NCBI GenBank assembly: GCA_039714715.1
Contig: JBDLIU010000280.1
Span: forward strand, 1 to 5,860
Length of the DNA: 5,860 nucleotides
Direction of reading: 5' to 3'
From: S012-113 sp039714715
Lineage (GTDB): Bacteria; Bacteroidota; Bacteroidia; Cytophagales; Cyclobacteriaceae
The notes beneath the pieces were generated by a model that worked only from the letters and a program-made list of their open reading frames with translations, did no database searches and was not told the origin of the DNA. Shown here piece after piece: positions 1 to 5,860 of this stretch (the first letter of the stretch is position 1; each line of letters opens with the position of its first letter). The position numbers and the translations under genes were made by a program.

Positions 1-1206
1 CGATCTCTTAGTTGCTGTTGCATCCACATTTAATGCAAAACTGCCCTTTTCTACATTTCCGATAATTTTTAGTCCTTCTGTTCCATTACTAAAGTCATTC
101 CTATATTCTGCTAATTCAGGTATTAACCGATCATCAAATGTTGGGGCTTCTGAATTGATACCCGTTGCAGTAAATTCTACTTTATCGAGCATTAGTTTGC
201 GATAGACATCATCTTCAGCCGATATTCTGTATCCTTTTTTAGTATGATATGTATAGTAGTAGTCTTTTAAGTTTGGACCTACTACAGGATAACAGTTTCC
301 TGTACCTGTCCATTCGCCCGAATTATGGAATATAAAAGGATTGTCGGCTATAGGTACTATATCTTGCAGCGAGTTACCAACAGCTAAATGTACCTGATAA
401 TCGGGACGTAAATAATGATTGCCGGTATAAGTCATATAATACTTGTTGTTGTGCTTAAAACAAGTTGGAGCTTCTGTCCATCCAACAGTACCAACAGTTC
501 CTCCTCCGATAACAATATTATCAACTGTACATTGCCCTAGCTGAATTACATCTTCTCCATTTCCATCTGTCATAGAGTTCACTTTACGGTATTTAACCCC
601 GTTTAAACCGGAGAAGAACATATACTTATCTCCATTTGGTTCTATAAGTAAAGATCCGTCGATGGCATGGTCTGCTACTTGTAAGTAATTATGAGTTACA
701 GCTACCCAATGAGCTTCCACACCAAATGGATTAGGATTTACAACATCTGCCGGCACTTCGTACTTCCATACTGCCATTTCTCCGTACGGACCTGATAGAT
801 ATATATAGAAATCACCTCTGTAATAATACAACTCGGGAGACCAAAGCACCTCCCAAATAAAGTTCTGCACCTGAGTAGCTCCAATATATTTCCACTCTAC
901 AAGGTCGATAGATTCCCAAACTTTAAAACCTTCTTCCCCGCCGTGATTACTGTAGTACTGAGTACTCATTAGATAATATTTCCCCATCCATCTAAATACT
1001 GAAGGGTCTGCTATTCCCTCAGTTTTATCTGCCATCAGATCTTCATGCTCTACTGTTAATGGATTTCGATAATGGCCTGCTGCTACAATTGTATCAACAG
1101 GCTCGGGGTCCGGTTGATTGTTTACCGGTTCTTTTTCACAAGAAAACATTGCGCTAATAAACAATGCTATTACAATTAACTTACTTTGTCCAAATACCTC
1201 TTTCAT
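1..1206 (-). CDS. GH43-like glycoside hydrolase lipoprotein, C-terminus truncated by window edge
   Basis: From ATG at 1206 the frame stays open for 402 codons to the left edge; an in-frame TGA lies three codons upstream, which fixes the start region. The N-terminus is a lipoprotein signal ending in AMFSC (Cys23) followed by EKEP. The propeller shows the GH43 triad: Asp67 in IADPSVF, Asp183 in HAIDGSL, and Glu245 in GWTEAPTCF, plus WSPE at 122-125. Where the neighbouring GH43 has GPGH, this one has GTGN (301-304), so the usual central His is missing. RKLMLDKVEF (336-345) marks the last propeller blade. After about residue 358 a new segment begins (NDFSNGTEGLKIIG, 370-383), probably the start of a C-terminal beta-sandwich module cut by the edge. 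The likely activity is an alpha-L-arabinofuranosidase or beta-xylosidase type side-chain or exo enzyme working with the upstream GH43; specificity cannot be read. The 21-base gap supports co-transcription. Confidence 0.85.
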   Translation of the reverse strand, partial: MKEVFGQSKLIVIALFISAMFSCEKEPVNNQPDPEPVDTIVAAGHYRNPLTVEHEDLMADKTEGIADPSVFRWMGKYYLMSTQYYSNHGGEEGFKVWESIDLVEWKYIGATQVQNFIWEVLWSPELYYYRGDFYIYLSGPYGEMAVWKYEVPADVVNPNPFGVEAHWVAVTHNYLQVADHAIDGSLLIEPNGDKYMFFSGLNGVKYRKVNSMTDGNGEDVIQLGQCTVDNIVIGGGTVGTVGWTEAPTCFKHNNKYYMTYTGNHYLRPDYQVHLAVGNSLQDIVPIADNPFIFHNSGEWTGTGNCYPVVGPNLKDYYYTYHTKKGYRISAEDDVYRKLMLDKVEFTATGINSEAPTFDDRLIPELAEYRNDFSNGTEGLKIIGNVEKGSFALNVDATATKRS

Positions 1207-1227
1207 CTTCTGTCATTACGTTAACAA

Positions 1228-2325
1228 TTATTCATTAAACACTGGAACTTCAGTAGCAAAAGAAGATGGAGTTCCACTTACCCCAATCATAGGCCAACCG
1301 TTTTCCCACACTACTTTATCAAGCATCATTGGACGTTTTGCATTTCCATTTGGTAAAGTATATTCAGAAACACTTATTGCATGGTAAAATATCCAATCAT
1401 CTCCATTATCATCTTTTACTATTTCTGAATTATGACCCGGTCCTACAAAGGCTCTGTTCCTATATAAAGAATTTACATTTTTTATATCGTTATCTCCATA
1501 ATTCCAATCCATGGCATCCATTATATCATTTCCATTTATATCCAAATAAGGGCCATTTAACGATTCGGAACGTGCTACAGTTACGTGATAAGATACGTTC
1601 TCACCACAACAAGCTCCAACAGATCCCATAAAATAGTAATATCCTTCGCGCTTAAATATATATGATGCTTCAAAGGCATTTCCTGCTATTTGTATTTTCT
1701 CATTTAATTTGGCTGTTTTATGATCTGTTTTTAAAGCTGCCATATATATTCCATGGAAACTTCCCCAAACTATATATTCTTTACCATCATCATCAGTAAA
1801 TACATTGGAATCAATACAATTAGTAACACCACTGTTTTCCTTATCCAGAATTTTTCCGAGATCTGTAAACGGACCTGCCGGAGTATCGCTCAAAGCAACA
1901 CCTATTGCAGATGTTTCTTCGCCTCCCCATATCGACAAAGAATAATACAAATAATATTTACCATCAACATACTGAATATCGGGTGCCCAAAACAAATTTG
2001 TAACACCATTCCAGTTCAACATTGACGTGAATGCATTCCCAATATCTTCCCAATTAACGAGGTCTTTAGATCTCAACACAGGAACAAGACGTTCTCCTTC
2101 GGGCTCAAATCCCCAATTATCCTGAGTACCATAAGCATAGAAATACCCATCGCGCTCACGATTATCTAAAACTGTAGGATCAGCAAAAACCGGGTTAAAT
2201 ACCGGATTTGTGTATTTCTCCACTTCAGGTTCCGGTATATTAGTTCCTCCATCATCTTCTTTATCACAAGCACAGCTAAATAATAACACTGCTAATATCC
2301 ACACCAAACTAATCATCTTCCTCAT
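1228..2325 (-). CDS. GH43 family lipoprotein, probable endo-1,5-alpha-L-arabinanase/arabinosidase
   Basis: This 365-residue protein has a lipoprotein signal with lipobox LFSC (Cys18), followed by CDKEDD, which resembles the acidic surface-export signal of Bacteroidota lipoproteins. The remainder is a single five-bladed beta-propeller of GH43 length. The catalytic set is visible: Asp49 in FADPTV (general base), Asp172 in CIDSNVF (pKa-modulating Asp), Glu219 in FEASYIFKREGYYYF (general acid), and His298 in VGPGHNSE, the GPGH motif that in endo-arabinanases lies near the propeller's central metal. The WAPD (113-116) and GSFHGIYMAAL (188-198) segments and the vicinal Cys239-Cys240 after MGSVGA fit Bacteroidota proteins annotated as arabinan endo-1,5-alpha-L-arabinosidase. 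It should cut arabinan or related alpha-1,5-arabinofuranosyl chains at the cell surface. Related GH43 members act on xylan or galactan, so family is firm and substrate moderately so. The first ATG (2325) supplies the basic n-region; an ATG three codons in is a less likely start. Confidence 0.88.
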   Translation of the reverse strand: MRKMISLVWILAVLLFSCACDKEDDGGTNIPEPEVEKYTNPVFNPVFADPTVLDNRERDGYFYAYGTQDNWGFEPEGERLVPVLRSKDLVNWEDIGNAFTSMLNWNGVTNLFWAPDIQYVDGKYYLYYSLSIWGGEETSAIGVALSDTPAGPFTDLGKILDKENSGVTNCIDSNVFTDDDGKEYIVWGSFHGIYMAALKTDHKTAKLNEKIQIAGNAFEASYIFKREGYYYFMGSVGACCGENVSYHVTVARSESLNGPYLDINGNDIMDAMDWNYGDNDIKNVNSLYRNRAFVGPGHNSEIVKDDNGDDWIFYHAISVSEYTLPNGNAKRPMMLDKVVWENGWPMIGVSGTPSSFATEVPVFNE

Positions 2326-2342
2326 TTTTATATAAATGTATA

Positions 2343-2373
2343 TTCGGAGTGTTATTTACTATAACACCCCGAA
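2343..2373 (-). terminator. 13-bp intergenic stem-loop between the LamG gene and the GH43 gene (partial terminator, processing or stability element)
   Basis: The arms are 2343-2355 and 2361-2373 with a 5-base loop (2356-2360). On the plus strand the arms carry one A-C mismatch, but in minus-strand RNA this becomes a G-U wobble, so all 13 pairs form in the coding-sense transcript. The stem begins 17 bases after the LamG stop codon and ends 17 bases before the GH43 ATG. The bases after it (TATACATTTATATAAAA in transcript sense) are AU-rich but lack a continuous U run, so complete termination is doubtful. Partial termination, a 3'-end stabiliser after RNA cleavage, or a leader element affecting GH43 translation all fit. 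The structure is seen directly; the function is inferred. Confidence 0.55.
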
Positions 2374-2390
2374 AATATTAATATCAAAAA

Positions 2391-4235
2391 TTATTTTAAA
2401 ACAATTCTTTTACTCACTTTATTATCAAAAGTAACAATGTATATACCTTTATTCAAAGTTGATAAATTCGCATCAATTTTTTCGCCACCTCTTAATGTCA
2501 TCACTGACTGCCCCAGAGTATTAAAAATTTCTACTTTTGAAGAATCAGATGCATCAATTGTTACGAATCCAGTAGTTGGATTTGGATATATTTTAGTTGA
2601 ACCAGCGATAATTTTCTCGGTATTTAATGTGGTACTTATTTCTTCACCATTCATCATTCTTATTACTTCATCTGCTGATAAAGCTTTCGAATAAACTCTA
2701 AGATCACTTAATAATCCATTAAAGTTAGGATCGGGCCAGTAACCTTTACCTAAAACATTTTCTACATCATCAACTTCTCCAACTGACTGCAATATTCCGT
2801 AAGTAAATGCTTCTACTCCGTCCAAATATCCGATAACATTATGTCCGTTAATAGTAACAGCAAAGTGATGCCATGTATTATCAGCAGGTTGTCCCATATC
2901 TCTTCCCTGCCACCAGCCGAAGTTATTTGCTGCTTCAAAGTTTTGTACATCACCATCTCCAAAATCGGGAGTTAACCAAAAACCTTCTCTGTGATAAGTA
3001 CCGTCGATATCTCCTCTTCCAAAAGATAAAATCTTAGACCATCTACTTGCAGTTTCAACTTTGTACCAAATTCCAAACGACATATTGTCAAGCCCATTCA
3101 TAAAAGAAGGAAGAGTAATTACTCCACCGACAACTCTTGCCACAGTACCTCTTTCAGCATCATCAGCCCATACGACACCAGCTTCGGCAGTACCGTTTAA
3201 TCCATTTTCTACTTCATCAGCATTACCTGCCAATGGCCAGTTATAGAAATTTTCTCCACTCTGTTCTGTTTTAAATGTAATAGTAGAAACATTAGCCTGA
3301 GCAGTTGCAGAAGCATCTTCGGCAATATAATATATTGCATACTCTGTTGTATGATTAAAATCTGTAGCTGTTGTTACAACTGTATTAGCTGTACTAATTT
3401 CAATAAAATCTGAGCTTGCCAAAACTTCATCTCTACTAGGGGCAGCCTCTAAAGCTGATTTAGCTATATAATATACTTTTCCGACTCCATTTAATACCAC
3501 ATTAATATCAGCAGAAGTTTCACTGATATTATTAACAGATAATTTACCTGCTATCTCGGTAGTTGATTTTTCAGTTTCAATGTATAGTTCAGTAACTTCT
3601 GTATCAGTTAAAACTGAGTTGTAAACTCTAAAATCACTCATTGAACCATTATAGAAATCTCCCCACTGGTTGCTTCCTAAACGATTCAATATATCGTTTA
3701 GTTCAAATGGATTTGCACCAATATAATTGTCGCCAATCTTTTGTCCATCTTTGTACACGTTCACAACTCCATTGGTGAAAGAAACTACAATATGCTGCCA
3801 TTGTTGGAATTCAAAATATCCATGTCCACCTGATGAAGAAATATCTGCATCACCCTTTCTGAAATATAATTCCATCATTCCATCTCCATCTCTACTTGGA
3901 ATTAATCTTATTCTATTTGGAAAATCTTCTGCTATTTCCCAAAGTGCTCGCCATTGTTTTTCGTAATTAGGTTTATGCCATACCGAAATTGTAACACCTG
4001 ATTTTCCGTTAACAATAGAAGGAATATCAATGTAACCATCAGTTCCATTAAACACAGCAACATCACCTCTTTCGGCATCGTTTGCAAATGTTACTCCTCC
4101 TTGTATTGTCCCGTGTGCAGTACCAACAACATCATTAGCATCAGCCGATAATGGCAAGTGAATATCTTGTGCCATTATTGTTGAACTAAAAAATAGTGCT
4201 ACTACACTTAACTTAGTAATTATACTTGATTTCAT
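2391..4235 (-). CDS. Secreted LamG - FN3-like - LamG protein with T9SS C-terminal sorting domain
   Basis: This 614-residue protein has a Sec signal peptide (about 1-22, likely cleaved after MA before QD) with no lipobox Cys. Domain order: LamG/concanavalin A-like domain 1 (about 25-218), an Ig/FN3-like spacer (about 230-323) ending in the typical 'Y-Y-I-A-E-D ... T-F-K-T' pattern, LamG domain 2 (about 329-530), and a type A T9SS sorting domain (about 541-614) with KIYPNPTTG, VEIFNTLGQSV, LNKGIYIV and the final KRIVLK. The two LamG domains match each other: NDAERGDVAVF with DDAERGTVARV, GVTISVWHK with NMSFGIWYK, and SDFRVYNSVLTDTEV with SDLRVYSKALSADEV. In the family, LamG jelly-rolls mostly bind glycans or proteins, and the sorting domain directs export through the outer membrane by T9SS with anchoring or release. 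No catalytic domain is visible. It begins 21 bases after the tandem ConA lipoprotein gene, so co-transcription is likely. Capture of the PUL substrate is inferred. Confidence 0.88.
   Translation of the reverse strand: MKSSIITKLSVVALFFSSTIMAQDIHLPLSADANDVVGTAHGTIQGGVTFANDAERGDVAVFNGTDGYIDIPSIVNGKSGVTISVWHKPNYEKQWRALWEIAEDFPNRIRLIPSRDGDGMMELYFRKGDADISSSGGHGYFEFQQWQHIVVSFTNGVVNVYKDGQKIGDNYIGANPFELNDILNRLGSNQWGDFYNGSMSDFRVYNSVLTDTEVTELYIETEKSTTEIAGKLSVNNISETSADINVVLNGVGKVYYIAKSALEAAPSRDEVLASSDFIEISTANTVVTTATDFNHTTEYAIYYIAEDASATAQANVSTITFKTEQSGENFYNWPLAGNADEVENGLNGTAEAGVVWADDAERGTVARVVGGVITLPSFMNGLDNMSFGIWYKVETASRWSKILSFGRGDIDGTYHREGFWLTPDFGDGDVQNFEAANNFGWWQGRDMGQPADNTWHHFAVTINGHNVIGYLDGVEAFTYGILQSVGEVDDVENVLGKGYWPDPNFNGLLSDLRVYSKALSADEVIRMMNGEEISTTLNTEKIIAGSTKIYPNPTTGFVTIDASDSSKVEIFNTLGQSVMTLRGGEKIDANLSTLNKGIYIVTFDNKVSKRIVLK
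2394..2615 (-). other. T9SS type A C-terminal sorting domain (Por secretion tail)
   Basis: These are residues about 541-614 of the LamG protein. The KIYPNPTTGFVTID opening, the short beta strand with IFNTLGQ, the LSTLNKGIYIV segment and the basic terminal KRIVLK match the type A T9SS tail. It predicts that the host encodes the Por/Gld secretion machinery and that this protein is passed through the outer membrane by a route different from its lipoprotein neighbours. Confidence 0.92.
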
Positions 4236-4256
4236 ATATATATAGTTTTTGATTAG

Positions 4257-5447
4257 TTATTCTGATTTATATGATACGTATTCATAATCGGCACTACATC
4301 CCTCAACTAACATTCCAATTTTTCCTTGCACACCAATACTTAATGTTTCGCGATAAAATTCTAAACCATCTTTGTAAAAAATAATATCATCATCTTGCTT
4401 TCTTACCCGTAAAACATTCCACTCTTCTACATTAAGCCCTTCTATTTCGATGTTTTTCCAACCGCGACCCTGAATAAACGTTACAATCGAGCTTCCTCCA
4501 TCAAAATTATCAAGGCCAAAAAGCATTTGAGGTTCACCATCGCCAAGCTCACCAATCATTATCCCTGCTTTTGGATACATCCCCAAAGCATCGTGCATTT
4601 TCAATTTAAACTCAGCTATAAAATTTTCACTTACATTCTCACCAACAGCTCTATGATGCCATCCCTGTCGGGCGAATACTTTTAGTCCTTTTCCTTCCGT
4701 ATCCCACTCACTGGCAATAGTTGGTTTTGGTCCCCAATTATCAAGAGTAATAAAATCGTCGTAAAAATTATTTACTCTGAAGTATTCAATATCAGCTTGT
4801 GCAGCCTCAACACTTATCCCTATGTCGCCTTCAATATTATTTATGGCTTCATTAGTTAATTCCTCATAAACTACTCCGTCGATTATAGTGGTAAGCTTAT
4901 CTCCCTTCTTTTCTACCTTAATTATGTGCCACTGAAAAACATCCATTGGATCCGGACCGAAATTTGTCCACATTGGTCCCGGAACAAAGCGATAAACATT
5001 ATTCGTTCCTCCGTCTAAACCTATCCATGTTTTTGGTGCTTCACCGCCTGTACTACCAACGAATAGACCTGCTTTTGGATAAGTCCCATTCAATGAATTT
5101 AACTTTATTTTTATCTCAGCAACAAAATCTCCTTTCACTGTTTGAGAGATCAATCTATGATCCCAACCATCGTTAGCAATTACATTTAGTCCATTATCAC
5201 CTTTAGTCCATGTAGAATTAGGATCATTTCCAAGTTTAACTTCTCCTTCACCGTCATTCACTAATGTAGTCCAACGGTTAAAGTCATTGAATCCATCCGA
5301 CCAGTCGGGAGTGAAAGTTTCTGTTACGGGTGGGATCGGTGGAGTATAATAATCCTCCCAGTAAGTTGCATCGGCCTGTTTAACACATGATTGTGTTATT
5401 CCCAAAATAAATACCAAGACCAAAGTATATTTCAATATATTCTTCAT
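4257..5447 (-). CDS. Surface lipoprotein with two tandem concanavalin A-like (DUF1349/LamG-like) domains; candidate surface glycan-binding protein
   Basis: This 396-residue protein starts with a short basic n-region, a hydrophobic core (about 8-17) and ITQSC, with Cys21 the probable lipid-anchor residue. A Pro/Thr-rich linker (about 35-48) follows. The rest is one domain present twice, residues about 51-228 and 229-396. Matching blocks are GLNVIANDGWDHR (86-98) with GLKVFARQGWHHR (254-266), YPKAGLFVG (123-131) with YPKAGIMIG (291-299), and GDIGISVEAAQADIEYF (207-223) with GKIGMLVEGCSADYEYV (375-391). The strand-rich pattern and the YPKAG block suggest a DUF1349-like jelly-roll fold. No convincing catalytic acid pair stands out. 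It lies directly after susD, where PULs usually encode SusE/F-like glycan-binding proteins, so a binding role at the outer surface is inferred. A divergent glycosidase or lyase remains possible. The ATG at 5447 is chosen because it gives an intact signal peptide; no Shine-Dalgarno is visible, as is common in Bacteroidota. Confidence 0.8.
   Translation of the reverse strand: MKNILKYTLVLVFILGITQSCVKQADATYWEDYYTPPIPPVTETFTPDWSDGFNDFNRWTTLVNDGEGEVKLGNDPNSTWTKGDNGLNVIANDGWDHRLISQTVKGDFVAEIKIKLNSLNGTYPKAGLFVGSTGGEAPKTWIGLDGGTNNVYRFVPGPMWTNFGPDPMDVFQWHIIKVEKKGDKLTTIIDGVVYEELTNEAINNIEGDIGISVEAAQADIEYFRVNNFYDDFITLDNWGPKPTIASEWDTEGKGLKVFARQGWHHRAVGENVSENFIAEFKLKMHDALGMYPKAGIMIGELGDGEPQMLFGLDNFDGGSSIVTFIQGRGWKNIEIEGLNVEEWNVLRVRKQDDDIIFYKDGLEFYRETLSIGVQGKIGMLVEGCSADYEYVSYKSE
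4260..5297 (-). repeat. Internal protein-level tandem duplication (two about 170-residue ConA-like units)
   Basis: Unit A is encoded at about 5297-4764 and unit B at about 4763-4260, with a nearly constant offset of 168-170 residues. Conserved positions include Gly-Trp-x-His-Arg (94-98 and 262-266), Tyr-Pro-Lys-Ala-Gly (123-127 and 291-295), Gly-Leu-Asp (143-145 and 311-313), an Asp-Gly hairpin (190-191 and 360-361), and a C-terminal strand with Ala-Asp-x-Glu-Tyr (218-222 and 386-390). Identity is moderate, so the duplication is old rather than a recent DNA repeat. Confidence 0.85.
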
Positions 5448-5452
5448 ATTTC

Positions 5453-5468
5453 TAAATCTTTAAATCTT
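5453..5468. repeat. 8-bp tandem direct repeat (TAAATCTT x2) in the intergenic gap
   Basis: Two adjacent perfect copies of TAAATCTT (AAGATTTA in transcript sense) sit in the 28-base gap just upstream of the tandem ConA lipoprotein ATG. In such AT-rich DNA this may be chance. It could form part of an A/U-rich translation leader, which Bacteroidota use in place of a Shine-Dalgarno, but nothing else supports a role. Confidence 0.35.
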
Positions 5469-5475
5469 AAAAAAA

Positions 5476-5860
5476 CTACCAACCTAAATTCTGTTCAATT
5501 CCCTCATTAAGGTCCAATTCACGTGTTGGAATAGGTAGATATCCTTTTGTTATAAGGTTGATACTATTGAATTCAGGATCTCGAATCTTAATTTTTACAA
5601 TATCAAATTCAGCTCCTCCGGTTCCATCAAAATATCCGTAGCGCATCATATCGAAAAATCGTTGCGATTCTCCCGAAAGTTCCAATATTCTCTCCCATTC
5701 AATAACTTTTGCTACTCCTTCGGCTGTAAATGGAGAAGCACCCAATCCTACACGATTTCTCACGTCTTGTACCTGTTGTAATGCATCTGGATCATTTCCA
5801 TTATGATGCAATGCTTCGGCATATAAAAGTTTAATATCTGCCAATCTAATAAGTCTGTGG
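5476..5860 (-). CDS. SusD/RagB-family outer-membrane nutrient-binding lipoprotein, C-terminal fragment (5' end outside window)
   Basis: Only the last 127 codons are present, ending in TAG; the reading frame continues past the right edge. The TTG at 5844 is an internal leucine rather than a start, because in-frame codons upstream of it (5859-5845) read HRLIR and complete the classic SusD helix HRLIRLADIKLLYAEAL. Other family hallmarks follow: VQDVRNRVGLG (the usual 'N-x-V-R-x-R-x-G-L' turn), the ELSGESQRFFDMMRYG segment, and the terminal PIPTRELDLNEGIEQNLGW, equivalent to the family's PIP...E...QNPGW ending. In the family, SusD is a helical TPR-type lipoprotein that caps the SusC TonB-dependent transporter and binds oligosaccharides at the cell surface. 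The SusC partner is expected just upstream, outside the window. The glycan-contacting part of SusD is mostly not in view, so the substrate cannot be read from this fragment. The next gene starts 28 bases downstream. Confidence 0.95.
   Translation of the reverse strand, partial: HRLIRLADIKLLYAEALHHNGNDPDALQQVQDVRNRVGLGASPFTAEGVAKVIEWERILELSGESQRFFDMMRYGYFDGTGGAEFDIVKIKIRDPEFNSINLITKGYLPIPTRELDLNEGIEQNLGW

Noticed and set aside
1207..1227. Upstream ATG in the gap before the second GH43 gene
   Set aside because: It is out of frame with the GH43 ORF; the in-frame path upstream hits TGA, so 1206 is the start.
1118..1387. Plus-strand ORF of 89 codons spanning the junction of the two GH43 genes
   Set aside because: It is antisense to two well-supported genes, has no recognisable domain, and its composition is that of a shadow frame.
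1329..2025. Plus-strand ORFs of 90 to 100 codons inside the GH43 gene
   Set aside because: They lie antisense to a GH43 gene with intact catalytic motifs and show no family features.
2380..2400. Bacteroidota-type -7 promoter (TAnnTTTG) upstream of the arabinanase-like GH43 gene
   Set aside because: Transcript-sense TAATTTTTG resembles it but has one base too many, and no paired -33 element is convincing; it also overlaps the end of the LamG gene.
2437..3966. Several plus-strand ORFs inside the LamG gene
   Set aside because: They are antisense to a continuous multidomain reading frame and resemble no known protein.
4946..5176. Plus-strand ORF of 76 codons inside the tandem ConA lipoprotein gene
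   Set aside because: It is antisense to a gene supported by an internal protein duplication; nothing suggests it is real.
4257..5447. Assignment of the tandem-domain lipoprotein as a DUF1080 (3-keto-disaccharide hydrolase) enzyme
   Set aside because: The overall jelly-roll look is similar, but characteristic DUF1080 motifs are not seen and the YPKAG block fits DUF1349-like domains better.
5842..5844. TTG codon as the start of a short 122-residue protein
   Set aside because: In-frame codons upstream complete the conserved SusD helix, so the TTG encodes an internal leucine and the gene extends beyond the window.

Overview
The window reads as an interior slice of a polysaccharide utilization locus (PUL) from an AT-rich Bacteroidota genome. 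Three things point there. A SusD/RagB C-terminus ends in the typical Gln-Asn-x-Gly-aromatic tail. Three proteins begin as lipoproteins with acidic residues after the lipid-anchor Cys. One protein carries a type IX secretion (T9SS) C-terminal sorting domain. The T9SS tail and base composition fit an environmental Flavobacteriia, Cytophagia or Marinilabiliales-type organism better than a gut Bacteroides, but the genus cannot be fixed from this sequence.

All five genes lie on the minus strand and are transcribed from high to low coordinates. In transcription order they are: the 3' end of a susD-like gene (5860-5476, running off the right edge); a lipoprotein made of two tandem copies of one concanavalin A-like domain (5447-4257); a T9SS-secreted LamG-FN3-like-LamG protein (4235-2391); a GH43 lipoprotein resembling endo-1,5-alpha-L-arabinanases (2325-1228); and a second, divergent GH43 lipoprotein (1206-1, running off the left edge). 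Three of the gaps are only 21 to 28 bases, so the genes look like one operon. The largest gap, 65 bases, holds a strong 13-bp stem-loop that separates the binding-protein genes from the enzyme genes. No stretch longer than 300 bases lacks a gene.

Inferred working model: an outer-membrane SusC/SusD pair (SusC expected just outside the right edge) imports oligosaccharides. The two non-catalytic beta-sandwich proteins stand where SusE/F-type surface glycan-binding proteins normally sit and probably hold the polymer at the surface. The two surface GH43 lipoproteins cut the chain or remove side groups. The arabinanase-like enzyme suggests arabinan or another arabinose-containing polymer such as pectin side chains, arabinogalactan or arabinoxylan. 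No RNA genes, CRISPR arrays, insertion sequences, attachment sites or origins were seen. The least ordinary points are the two binding-type proteins with unassigned ligands, the intergenic stem-loop, and the altered metal-site motif in the second GH43.
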